Source of the DNA: Gp13-AA77 sp036521995 | GTDB lineage: Bacteria > Acidobacteriota > Terriglobia > UBA7540 | DNA: 6,413 bases | Reading direction: 5' to 3' | NCBI GenBank assembly: GCA_036521995.1 | Contig: DATDGR010000140.1 | Span: 1 to 6,413, forward strand | Translations under genes and position numbers: made by a program | The notes under the pieces: model-generated | What the model saw: the letters and a program-made list of their open reading frames with translations, nothing else | What the model was told of the DNA's origin: nothing | Database searches by the model: none | Shown: in pieces, positions 1 through 6,180 of the stretch | How positions within the stretch are numbered: position 1 is the stretch's first letter | Layout: every line of letters starts with the position of its first letter

Positions 1-622
1 GCAGGATGCGCCGGAAATAGAAGCGGAACAGCGAACCCGCCACCGGCCACTGCATGCGGGAGAATTCGAGAATGGCGACGGAGCCGCTGGGTTTCAGAAC
101 GCGATGCATCTCGCGCAGGCCTTGGGCATAGTTGGCAAGATTACGGAAACCAAAGGCGGCGGAGACAAGGTCGAAGACGTTGTCCGCGAACGGCAAGGTG
201 AGGGCGTCCGCTTCGATGAATTGGGTCCGGTCGAAAGCGCGAGTTGGGCCGCGGGCGGCGGCGCGCGCCCGCTTCTGCCGCGCGATCTCGAGCATGGGAT
301 GGCAGAAGTCAGCTCCGAGGACGGTGCCCGCCGAGTATCTCGCGAAGGCAAAGGTCAGGTCGCCCGTGCCGCAACAGAGGTCGGCCGCCAGCGACCCTGG
401 CCGCTCGAGCACCGAACGAACCTGCTCCGCGGTCACCTTCCGCCACCAAAGATCGAAGCGCGCCGAAAGCAGATGATTCAGGAAGTCGTAGCGAGGCGCG
501 ACTCGGGCGAACATGCTCTGCACCGCGCGGGCCGTCCGCTGTACCTGGTCCGGTGATCCGAGCGGACTGCCTTGCTGTTCCGCGAGCACCTTTCCCTCTC
601 GCGTTGTGTCAGGCTGGGTCAC
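1..622 (-). CDS. ubiE: Demethylmenaquinone/ubiquinone C-methyltransferase UbiE/MenG, C-terminus cut by window edge
   Basis: SAM-dependent methyltransferase that methylates the quinone ring in the last steps of menaquinone (or ubiquinone) synthesis. 207 codons are visible. The family is about 230-250 residues, so roughly 30-45 C-terminal residues lie beyond base 1. Counting from the GTG at 622-620, the UbiE N-terminal signature MFARVAPRYDFLNHLLS is at residues 37-53. SAM motif I, DLCCGTGD, is at 81-88, the acidic strand end GAD at 103-105, ADALTLPF at 138-145, the family-typical FGFRNL at 157-162, and LKPSGSVAILEFS at 176-188. The GTG start overlaps the aroB stop as GTGA, which points to translational coupling. 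A second in-frame GTG at 589-587 follows GAGAGGG by 4 nt and is a credible alternative start. The partner quinone cannot be told from sequence; menaquinone is inferred from the apparent lineage. Confidence 0.95.
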   Translation of the reverse strand, partial: MTQPDTTREGKVLAEQQGSPLGSPDQVQRTARAVQSMFARVAPRYDFLNHLLSARFDLWWRKVTAEQVRSVLERPGSLAADLCCGTGDLTFAFARYSAGTVLGADFCHPMLEIARQKRARAAARGPTRAFDRTQFIEADALTLPFADNVFDLVSAAFGFRNLANYAQGLREMHRVLKPSGSVAILEFSRMQWPVAGSLFRFYFRRIL

Positions 623-1758
623 GGCGTATCGACTGATCTCTGAAGTTCGCGCCAGACCGCCTCCGCCGTGGCCAACGGGATCCCGGTGACCACCCTCACC
701 TTGCCGATGCGCTCCGGAATCACCCAGTGGATCTCGCCGGCCACCGCCTTCTTGTCATGAATCAGCAACCGGGAGATCGTGCGCGGAGAGACGTCGCGAA
801 TCGAGGGCAGCGGTCCAATGCGACGGATCAAACGGCGAACCCGCTCGGCATCCGAGGTTCCGGCGAGGCGACTTCCCTGCCCCGGCGGCCTGGCTCGACC
901 CGCCGGCGGTTTGAGGTATCCGAGTCGCTCCGCAAGCAGAGTGATCGCGAGCAGTCCCCAGCCCACGGCCTCGCCGTGCAGAAACCGCTGGTATCCGGTG
1001 GCCGCTTCGAGCGCATGTCCAAAGGTGTGCCCGAGATTTAGGACCTGCCGGAGGCTGGCCTCGCGCTCGTCACGGTTGACCACGTCGACTTTCACCTTCA
1101 CGGCCCGCGCCACGATATCTTCGAGCGCGGCTGCGTCCTTCGGCTGCAATGACTCCAGCTCGCGTTCGAGGCGGTGGAAGAACGCCGGACCCGCCAGAAT
1201 CGCATGTTTTGCCACCTCGTACAGGCCGGATCGGAAAATGCGCCCAGCGAGAGACGCCAGCACCGCCGGATCGGCCAGCACCATGCGCGGCGGATAAAAG
1301 GTGCCCACCAGGTTTTTGGTCGCGTCCAGGTTAACCGCCGTCTTCCCGCCTACGGCGCTGTCGACCTGGCCCACCAGCGTGGTGGGCACCTGAACACAAT
1401 CGATGCCACGCATGTAGGTGGAAGCCGCGAACCCGCCCAGATCGCCGATCACGCCGCCGCCGAAGAGCACCAGCAGCGAGCGCCGATCTGCTCCCTGTTT
1501 CAGGAGGCCGCGCGCCACCCGGGCTGCCTGCGCGAAGGACTTCGACCCTTCACCGCCCGGCACCCGGAGGACTTGCGCGCCGCTCAGGCCGCTGTCCCGC
1601 CGAAACCGCTCGCCCCAATGGTTCCAGATCACGCTCTCCGTCAGGATGAAGACCGAGGAGTAGTTGCGAGCTCCGAGCCGGCGCAGCTCCTTCCAGGCGC
1701 CCAGGCCCACCGTCACTGGATAGACGCCTTTTTCCGTCTTGACGCGAAAGTGGTGCAT
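619..1758 (-). CDS. aroB: 3-dehydroquinate synthase AroB
   Basis: Converts DAHP to 3-dehydroquinate, the second step of the shikimate pathway, in the cytoplasm with NAD and a divalent metal. 379 residues from ATG 1758; the family is usually about 350-370. The NAD-binding glycine loop GGGVIGDLGG is at 100-109, VPTTLVGQVDSAVGGKTAVN at 124-143, NLGHTFGHALEA at 241-252, and HGEAVGWG at 261-268. Expected metal ligands are E181, H244 and H261, and all are present. The open frame extends upstream to 1890, but those codons overlap the M28 gene and do not look like AroB, so I start at ATG 1758. No good Shine-Dalgarno lies at normal distance: GGAGGG is about 23 nt upstream. Initiation may therefore depend on read-through from the gene before it. 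Residues about 283-302 form a Pro/Gly/Arg-rich insertion between the HGEAV helix and the C-terminal helices. Confidence 0.97.
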   Translation of the reverse strand: MHHFRVKTEKGVYPVTVGLGAWKELRRLGARNYSSVFILTESVIWNHWGERFRRDSGLSGAQVLRVPGGEGSKSFAQAARVARGLLKQGADRRSLLVLFGGGVIGDLGGFAASTYMRGIDCVQVPTTLVGQVDSAVGGKTAVNLDATKNLVGTFYPPRMVLADPAVLASLAGRIFRSGLYEVAKHAILAGPAFFHRLERELESLQPKDAAALEDIVARAVKVKVDVVNRDEREASLRQVLNLGHTFGHALEAATGYQRFLHGEAVGWGLLAITLLAERLGYLKPPAGRARPPGQGSRLAGTSDAERVRRLIRRIGPLPSIRDVSPRTISRLLIHDKKAVAGEIHWVIPERIGKVRVVTGIPLATAEAVWRELQRSVDTP

Positions 1759-1802
1759 GGCAATGAGAGGATCGTGGCGTGCCCTCCGCGGTCCTAGCCT
1801 AC

Positions 1803-2861
1803 CTATGGATGCAGGTGCGGTGAGCTTCCAAGCTCCTGGAGCATCGCCAGCACCACACGCCCGACGATCTCGAGGCTGCGGGGGCTGCAATGCTCGGGCG
1901 TGTCCTTAGAAGTGTGCCAGTAGCTGTTCCAGTCCGGATCGGAGGGTTTGGCCCGGGTGTTCGGGCCGTAATCGAAATCGATCAGATCCACCGCGGGCAC
2001 GCCCGCGTCGAGCCAGGGATCGTAGTCGTCGCCGCCGACCGCAGCCTGCTGATCGAGGAAGTAGCGGCTGTAACCGAGACGGCGTGCGGTGCTGAATTCA
2101 AGCTGCGTCAGCCAGGGCGTGGAGTTGGGATCGTGCCGGATGTCGAGCTTGGCGTCGCCGATCATGTCGACCAGGATCAGAGCCTTCACGCGATTGAGTT
2201 CGCCCTGGGAAGAAAGGCGCTGAACCAGGTGTTTGCTGCCATACGTGCTGTCCTCGGCCGACCACTCCTCCCTCTCCGCCTCTTCCCCATCAAAAAGGAC
2301 CAGCCACAGCGTATAGGGGTAGGATTTCTTGGCCAGCGCCCGCGCCAGTTCCATCACCAGCGCCGCGCTCGAACCGCCGTCATTGGCCCCGACGAACGGG
2401 AACCGGTCGAACCGTTTGGTGTCGTAGTGGCCGGCCACGATCACCACGTCAGGGGACGACCCTGGGATTCGCACGATCAGGTTCGCCATGTCGAGGTTTC
2501 CGACCGGCGTGGAGGCCGTGAACGTGTCCTCCTCCACCTTCAGACCACTGGCGGCGAGCTGGCTCTTCATCCACTCGCGGGCTTTTGCCAGCGCCGGCGA
2601 CCCTGCCGGACGCGGACCGAAGGAGACCAGATGCTTCAGATCCTCGAAGGCGCGCGCGCCGTCAAAGGGAGGCAGATTGAGGTCGGCTGCCGCCTGTTCC
2701 TGGTGCGACCCCGCGCCTGCCACAGGGCCGGCGCAGAGGCCTACGCAGAAGCCAGCGCAGAGGAAGGAGAAGACTAGGCAGGTCGCGGCCCACTTCACCG
2801 CAGCGAGTCCGGATTCGCGATGCTTGGCCGCCGCTACCGAAGAGCTGGCGAGGAAGCCCAT
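1803..2861 (-). CDS. Exported M28-family zinc enzyme, glutaminyl-peptide cyclotransferase-like
   Basis: Probable zinc enzyme that cyclises N-terminal glutamine to pyroglutamate outside the cytoplasm; a plain M28 aminopeptidase is the alternative. 352 residues. A hydrophobic segment at about 23-50, after basic residues, looks like a signal peptide or membrane anchor; no clear lipobox is seen. The catalytic domain starts near 70. GHYDTK is at 144-149 (zinc ligand D147), GANDGG at 158-163, FDGEE at 190-194 (E193 and E194), W200 followed by S-x-x-DSTYGSKHL, VDMIGD at 231-236 (D232), DDY at 278-280 (D279) and YWHTSKDT at 314-321 (W315, H316). These match, as I recall them, the human glutaminyl cyclase residues D159, E201, E202, W207, D248, D305, W329 and H330. 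That pattern favours cyclotransferase over aminopeptidase. ATG 2861 lies 2 nt after the tatC stop, with a G-rich stretch about 7-11 nt upstream. The open frame continues upstream to 3365, but that part is the tatC shadow. Confidence 0.88.
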   Translation of the reverse strand: MGFLASSSVAAAKHRESGLAAVKWAATCLVFSFLCAGFCVGLCAGPVAGAGSHQEQAAADLNLPPFDGARAFEDLKHLVSFGPRPAGSPALAKAREWMKSQLAASGLKVEEDTFTASTPVGNLDMANLIVRIPGSSPDVVIVAGHYDTKRFDRFPFVGANDGGSSAALVMELARALAKKSYPYTLWLVLFDGEEAEREEWSAEDSTYGSKHLVQRLSSQGELNRVKALILVDMIGDAKLDIRHDPNSTPWLTQLEFSTARRLGYSRYFLDQQAAVGGDDYDPWLDAGVPAVDLIDFDYGPNTRAKPSDPDWNSYWHTSKDTPEHCSPRSLEIVGRVVLAMLQELGSSPHLHP

Positions 2862-2863
2862 GC

Positions 2864-3697
2864 CTAAGCGCCCCCCGCCTTCGCCAGCTTGTCCTGCTCC
2901 CGGCGCCGCTTGCCAACCTGAACCAGCCATGACAGGCCTATACTCAACACGTAAAGCCCCACCAACGGAATCCAGACGATGAAAATGGAGGCCATGTCGT
3001 TGGTAGGCACGATGGCGGCCGCGACGACCGCCGTGATGAGCACGGCGTAGCGCATTTGACGCCAGAGAAAGCGCGGCGTGACGATCCCGAAGATCGACAG
3101 TAGCAGCAGCACCACCGGCAGCTCGAACACAAGGCCCACGGCCACGATAATCGACATGGCCAGGTCCCAGTATTCGTTGATGGTGACGTTGGGCGTGAAC
3201 TGACTGCCGTAAGACACCAGGAACTTGAGCGCCGCCGGAAACGCCAGAGCCCAGGCAAAATAGCCGCCCAGCAAAAACAAGGAGGTCGTGAGACCCACAA
3301 ACGGCCAGACGTATTTTTTCTCGTGCCGGTAAAGTCCGGGCGAGATAAATAGCCAGAGCTGCCACAGGATGAAGGGCGAAGCCAGAAACACGCCGCCGAG
3401 CAACCCCAGTTTGATGTAGAGGTTAAACGGATCCACGGGGTTCAGGTAGCTCAGCTTGGGGGATTGGCCGATCTGGAGTAGCGCGTTTCTCATCGGCCGG
3501 TCCAGAACGTTGTAAAAGTTCTTGGCGAAGTAAAAGCAGATCCCGAAGCCGACCAGAAGGCTCACGGCAGCTCTCAGCAACCGCTGCCGCAATTCCTCGA
3601 GGTGCTCGAGGAACGACATCTGCTTGCCGTTGGCTTGTTCTTCCTTAGGATCGGGCGCCGGGTTCGAGGAGGGCGGTATCTCGATGGTTGTGGCCAT
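2864..3697 (-). CDS. tatC: Twin-arginine translocase subunit TatC
   Basis: Six-span inner-membrane receptor of the Tat pathway, which binds twin-arginine signal peptides and exports folded proteins. 277 residues. The conserved cytoplasmic N-terminal motif FLEHLEELRQRL is at 29-40, where E35 corresponds to E. coli E15. SPGLYRHEKK is at 119-128 (E126, counterpart of E103). The FELPVVLLLL membrane motif is at 191-200. PTNDMAS is at 231-237, with D234 at the place of D211. Hydrophobic spans lie at about 41-58, 96-118, 131-153, 179-201, 217-231 and 236-258, and a basic tail ends the protein. ATG 3697 gives a 26-residue Pro-rich leader and a 53-nt overlap with tatB. ATG 3619 (MSFLEHLEEL) would leave a 25-nt gap instead. 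Neither has a strong ribosome binding site, so the exact start is open. Confidence 0.97.
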   Translation of the reverse strand: MATTIEIPPSSNPAPDPKEEQANGKQMSFLEHLEELRQRLLRAAVSLLVGFGICFYFAKNFYNVLDRPMRNALLQIGQSPKLSYLNPVDPFNLYIKLGLLGGVFLASPFILWQLWLFISPGLYRHEKKYVWPFVGLTTSLFLLGGYFAWALAFPAALKFLVSYGSQFTPNVTINEYWDLAMSIIVAVGLVFELPVVLLLLSIFGIVTPRFLWRQMRYAVLITAVVAAAIVPTNDMASIFIVWIPLVGLYVLSIGLSWLVQVGKRRREQDKLAKAGGA

Positions 3698-4097
3698 TGT
3701 CGGTGACCGTCTCTTCGGTCAATTCCCCTGTTGAAACGGCGAGCTGCCGATCCGGATTCTGAGGCACCTCAGGCGTCGGTTCCACCACGGCGGTCGCACT
3801 GGGCGCACCGGGCGCGCCCGGCTCGCTCGACGTGGCGGAGACGTCCAGCACCGTCTCCTGGCGCTCCCTGGTGTAGGCGGGAGGATCAGCGGGTTTGATC
3901 GTCTGCCGCTCGCTTTGGGCATCGCGGTCAAGGTTGCGAATCTCTTCCTCCAACGAGAACTTCAGGTCATTGGAGGCACGCCGGAGCTCGCCGAGGCCCT
4001 TGCCGAGCACGCGGGCGATCTCGGGGAGCTTTTTCGGCCCAAACAACAGAAAGGCAATGAAAAGAATGAAGACGAACTCAAACCCGCCGGTGAACAA
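3645..4097 (-). CDS. tatB: Sec-independent translocase component TatB (TatA/B family)
   Basis: Single-span membrane protein of the Tat translocase, partner of TatC. 150 residues. A short N-terminal membrane span lies at about 6-19, with E7 at the place of the conserved polar residue of TatB. The hinge FGPKKLPEIAR is at 19-29. An amphipathic, charged helix follows at about 22-60 (GLGELRRASNDLKFSLEEEI), then a Pro/Ala/Thr-rich disordered tail that is variable in the family. The GP hinge, the ASNDLK segment and its place directly before tatC favour TatB over TatA; in lineages with one TatA/B protein it could serve both roles. The start is a TTG directly after an in-frame TGA. It is supported by GAGAGGG 7 nt upstream. 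No tatA lies next to it. Confidence 0.9.
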   Translation of the reverse strand: MFTGGFEFVFILFIAFLLFGPKKLPEIARVLGKGLGELRRASNDLKFSLEEEIRNLDRDAQSERQTIKPADPPAYTRERQETVLDVSATSSEPGAPGAPSATAVVEPTPEVPQNPDRQLAVSTGELTEETVTDNGHNHRDTALLEPGARS

Positions 4098-4104
4098 TCA
4101 GGAA

Positions 4105-4111
4105 CCCTCTC
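4105..4111 (-). promoter_or_regulatory. Ribosome binding site fixing the TTG start of tatB
   Basis: Read on the minus strand this is GAGAGGG, followed by 7 nt and then TTG at 4097-4095. The codon before the TTG is a TGA in the same frame, so no start further upstream is possible. The next in-frame residues already belong to the membrane span, so a later start is unlikely. Confidence 0.75.
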
Positions 4112-4118
4112 AATGGTG

Positions 4119-4147
4119 ATGATAGGAGACCCCTCTAGGGTTGTCAA
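4119..4147 (-). promoter_or_regulatory. Sigma70-type promoter of the tatB-tatC-M28-aroB-ubiE operon
   Basis: On the minus strand, -35 TTGACA (4147-4142) is a full match to consensus, the spacer is exactly 17 bp, and -10 TATCAT (4124-4119) matches five of six. Transcription should begin near 4112, giving a leader of only about 15 nt that starts almost at the ribosome binding site. The spacer contains a small dyad, ACCC-TAGAG-GGGT, which might be a binding site, but this is weak. No other promoter of similar quality was noticed among the five genes. Confidence 0.75.
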
Positions 4148-4203
4148 GGAATGCTCGGAGTTGCGCGGCGACTCACTTTGCGGATGAACCCAGCACTCCG
4201 CGA

Positions 4204-4232
4204 ATTCCCCTGCCTCCATCGAGGAGGGGAAT
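4204..4232 (-). terminator. Strong hairpin between two minus-strand units, possible terminator
   Basis: ATTCCCCT (4204-4211) pairs perfectly with AGGGGAAT (4225-4232). Inside it CCTC (4213-4216) pairs with GAGG (4221-4224) around a CATC loop, with one bulged base. This makes a 12-bp stem. It sits after the end of the decayed STGP-motif gene and before the tatB promoter, where a terminator would be expected. There is no T-run on either side, so it is not a classical intrinsic terminator. It could also be a processing or protein-binding site. Confidence 0.4.
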
Positions 4233-4320
4233 ATATTGGCGCGTATCGAAAATAAGTCACTGCCCGGAGTTGGCTCGTGTCCCGATCCGGTCGTTACCAC
4301 TGGGCATAGCGCTGTGACCT

Positions 4321-5248
4321 CTACCCTCGCTGGCGCCGCCGGGTCTGTTCCTGCGCTTCCACCCGCGCCCGAGCGCTCTTCCAGGGCTCGCGGGTCCAGT
4401 CCGGCTTTCCGTCGGCCTCCAGGCTGAACCGCCAGCGCTCCCGCGGATTCGGTTTCCTCAGCCGGAACGCCCTGCTGCGCACGGTCCGTTCCAGATACTC
4501 GTTCCACTCCGGCGGAGCCGGCTTTTCCCGTCCCACCAGCACCCGCACTCCGCGCTCCAGGGTGCAATAAGCCTTGCGCTGTACCCAGAAAGTCAGCCCG
4601 ATCCGCCGCCAGTCGTCCTGGGCCCCGAACTTGAACCGGACCACCGCCGGCTCCCCACCCAGGTGACACCCCAGACTGGCGGGGTTCCCGGGACTCGCGA
4701 GGCGCCCGTGGTGTCGCAGGCGCTTCGGCCAATTCAGCCCCTCTTGGCTGACCTTCAGTTGACCGTCCGGAGACCTCTGGGCGACTTTTCCCTCGGCAGC
4801 TCCCGCCGCCGGGCCGACGGATTCTCGTTGACCGGAAGGTACTCGCCAGAGAGAGTCCGTTTGAATTGTTAGAGATTCCAGCTTTGTTCCCATTGAGGCC
4901 TCTTGAGCCGCCTCGGAAGGCTGGGGGCTCCCGGTGGCCGAGAAATGGGGAAAATCCACGGGCCGATCGGCCTGGGGACGGATTGCCCGGCACCAGACCA
5001 CGTTGGCCAGCCGATCCGCGTCCTGCCGCCCGGTGCGATCCGGAGTCCCGAAGGTCTGGGCAATCTTGGACCGGATGCGTCCGCTCGCGCAGCCGGGCGG
5101 ATCGGGCAGCATATTTCCCGTTCTTCAGGGCGTTGAAAGACACCCGGGCCTTGCCTCGGGGCGTGCTGGGTCCGGTGGACTGGAGAGCGTTGGCGCGGCG
5201 GGCGGCGAGGGATTCCGGGGTGAGACAGGGGGATCGGCGCAGGGGCAT
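4321..5248 (-). pseudogene. Frameshifted uncharacterised protein with RRANALQSTGP...GKAR...NALK motif
   Basis: I do not know the function. The N-terminal part is read from ATG 5248, with GAGG 6 nt upstream. It carries ARRANALQSTGPSTPRGKAR at about residues 16-35 and then NALKNGKYAARSARLRER at 39-56. This motif recurs in hypothetical proteins of Acidobacteriota and other soil bacteria. At about 5083-5076 the plausible protein moves to the next frame (5112 frame), continuing IAQTFGTPDRTGRQDADRL, VVWCRA, GTKLESL, RRIGLTFWVQRKAYCTLERG and FRLRKPNPRERWRF to the stop at 4321-4323. The shift needs one extra base or a deletion of 3n+2 bases. My memory of relatives suggests some residues are missing at the junction, hence a deletion. 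No slippery run is present there, so programmed frameshifting is unlikely. The second part has no membrane span or recognised catalytic motif and is rich in Arg, Trp and Pro. The first frame stays open to 3962, but beyond the junction it reads as meaningless Ser/Gly/Arg sequence and crosses the tatB promoter. Confidence 0.6.
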
Positions 5249-5294
5249 GAGGCACCTCGTGCAGAAGCCTATAGCATAGGATTAGTAACGTAAG

Positions 5295-5323
5295 AGTATA
5301 CTACAACTGTCGCATTATGTCAA
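5295..5323 (-). promoter_or_regulatory. Near-consensus sigma70 promoter of the STGP-motif gene
   Basis: On the minus strand, -35 TTGACA (5323-5318) is followed by a 17-bp spacer and -10 TATACT (5300-5295, five of six). The -10 sits in the palindrome AGTATACT (5295-5302). Transcription should begin near 5288, giving a leader of about 40 nt. That leader contains the short inverted repeat CCTAT-AGC-ATAGG (5268-5280, given on the plus strand), followed by the ribosome binding site GAGG at 5258-5255. A signal this good before a broken gene suggests the damage is recent or that the family keeps strong promoters. Confidence 0.75.
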
Positions 5324-5385
5324 GGTAATTGGGATTGGGGGTGTGACGTGGGTGGCGCCTGCGTTGTCCCGGCCCTCACCGACCG

Positions 5386-5402
5386 GTTGCCCGAAGGGCA
5401 AC
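5386..5402. repeat. Perfect 7-bp hairpin
   Basis: GTTGCCC-GAA-GGGCAAC, a stem of seven pairs with a three-base loop. No T-run follows on either strand. It could terminate transcription from either direction in a relaxed sense, or be a remnant of a repeat. Confidence 0.45.
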
Positions 5403-5680
5403 ACTGTGAGTAGCCGCAGGTGTCGATTCACAAAACGGCGCCGCCGCCAGCTCCTCCGGCCGGTGGGCCGAGCTTCGCATCGATTCTCTGAATGATTCGT
5501 CTGCTGCTTGCGTGAACCGGGACGGGCTAGACCGGCTTTTTCGCCTCGGAGTCTCGCAGAACTGCCTTCTGGCCAGCCGGCCTACGTGGCCTTGACGGCG
5601 CCAGCATCCGGGTGACGAATTTCGCCAGCAATACAGTCTCGAAGCTCTAAGCAGTGAGGTCGCGTCGCGGCCGGGCTGGA

Positions 5681-5697
5681 GCGGAGCGCAGCTCCGC
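5681..5697. repeat. Perfect 7-bp GC-rich hairpin
   Basis: GCGGAGC-GCA-GCTCCGC lies about 50 bases beyond the stop of the minus-strand exported protein gene (stop at 5749-5747). The position fits a transcript-end stem for that gene, but no U-tract follows. A dispersed REP-like palindrome is the alternative. Confidence 0.45.
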
Positions 5698-5746
5698 GGG
5701 CCTTGCGAGCAGAAGTGCGCGGTGAGGCTTGAGCTACGCTCGCTTG

Positions 5747-6175
5747 CTAAAGGGCGTGACCGTTCGCGTGGAGGGAGGCTAAGACAGTCGTCCCATCGTA
5801 GAACACGAGGATCGCGGTCTGCTCCCCGTGGTATCCCCCGCCCGATACCGGATGGAAGGAAACCACTATCGTGCAGCTTGCTCCCGCTGGAATCTCTGCG
5901 GGGCACTTATTGCTCACGCTGAAGCTTGAGAAGCCTTCTATCGAAATACTGGTGATCGCGGCCGCTTCCCCGCTGACGTTGGTGACTTGGACGCCCAAGT
6001 TCTTCGTCTCACCTATGACGACGGTCCCGAAGGCAGCCTCTTCCGGGGAGAAACTCAAACTAGACGAGGCAAGCAAGTTGGTTGGCAATATCACCGAAAG
6101 CACGCAAAGGCAGACGTAGGTAACACCTGCTATCGTCACCAACATGCCGGTCTTGCTTCCTCCTCGAAATTTCAT
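5747..6175 (-). CDS. Small exported Ig-like (ASH/HYDIN-type, choice-of-anchor D) domain protein
   Basis: 142 residues. Residues 1-37 form a signal peptide: the basic stretch MKFRGGSK, a hydrophobic core at about 11-30, and a likely cleavage after LLA at 35-37. The rest is a single beta-sandwich domain of the kind found in ASPM-SPD-2-Hydin and 'choice-of-anchor D' proteins. Its pattern is SFSPEEAAFGTVVIGET at 41-57, VQVTNVSGEAAAITSISIEG at 62-81, then CPAEIPAGASCTIVVSFHPV at 91-110 and a final strand ending VLASLHANGHAL. C91 and C101 are placed where this family often has a disulfide. Relatives usually carry several such domains or an enzyme domain, so a one-domain secreted form is short. Function is unknown; binding or structural roles outside the cell are typical. 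The ATG at 6175 has GGAGG four bases upstream. Confidence 0.8.
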   Translation of the reverse strand: MKFRGGSKTGMLVTIAGVTYVCLCVLSVILPTNLLASSSLSFSPEEAAFGTVVIGETKNLGVQVTNVSGEAAAITSISIEGFSSFSVSNKCPAEIPAGASCTIVVSFHPVSGGGYHGEQTAILVFYDGTTVLASLHANGHAL

Positions 6176-6180
6176 ATGTC

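Larger units (their letters stand above)
5324..5746. other. Stretch without a convincing gene
   Basis: About 420 bases between the STGP-motif gene promoter and the end of the exported Ig-like protein gene. All six frames were considered. Open frames here are short or Ser/Arg-rich and resemble no family I know. Short fragments such as a minus-strand ETVLLAKFVTRMLAPSRP... piece could be remnants of a decayed gene, but this is not supportable. The only definite structures are the two perfect hairpins listed separately. Confidence 0.5.

Noticed and set aside
1759..1890. 44-residue N-terminal extension of AroB
   Set aside because: It overlaps the end of the M28 gene and has no AroB-like sequence; the AroB fold begins at MHHFRVKTEKG.
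1890..2777. A 295-codon plus-strand open frame
   Set aside because: Lies antisense to the M28 enzyme, whose motifs are unmistakable. The long frame is a by-product of high GC.
2862..3365. N-terminal extension of the M28 enzyme giving 520 residues
   Set aside because: The extra 168 residues are a frame-shifted reading of tatC. The ATG at 2861, next to the tatC stop and before the signal peptide, is far better.
4256..4317. Imperfect inverted repeat GTCACTGCCC ... GGGCA ... GTGAC
   Set aside because: The arms are interrupted on one side and the loop is long, so pairing could be by chance.
3962..5248. A 428-codon open minus-strand frame spanning the STGP-motif gene and reaching into tatB
   Set aside because: Only its first 56 or so residues look like protein. 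After the frameshift point it is Ser/Gly/Arg-rich noise, and it crosses the tatB promoter and coding region.
4236..5293. Several short plus-strand open frames opposite the STGP-motif gene
   Set aside because: Arg/Pro/Gly-rich antisense shadows without ribosome binding sites or recognisable motifs.
5376..5906. A 176-codon minus-strand open frame
   Set aside because: It overlaps the exported Ig-like protein in another frame, is Ser/Arg-rich, and resembles nothing known.
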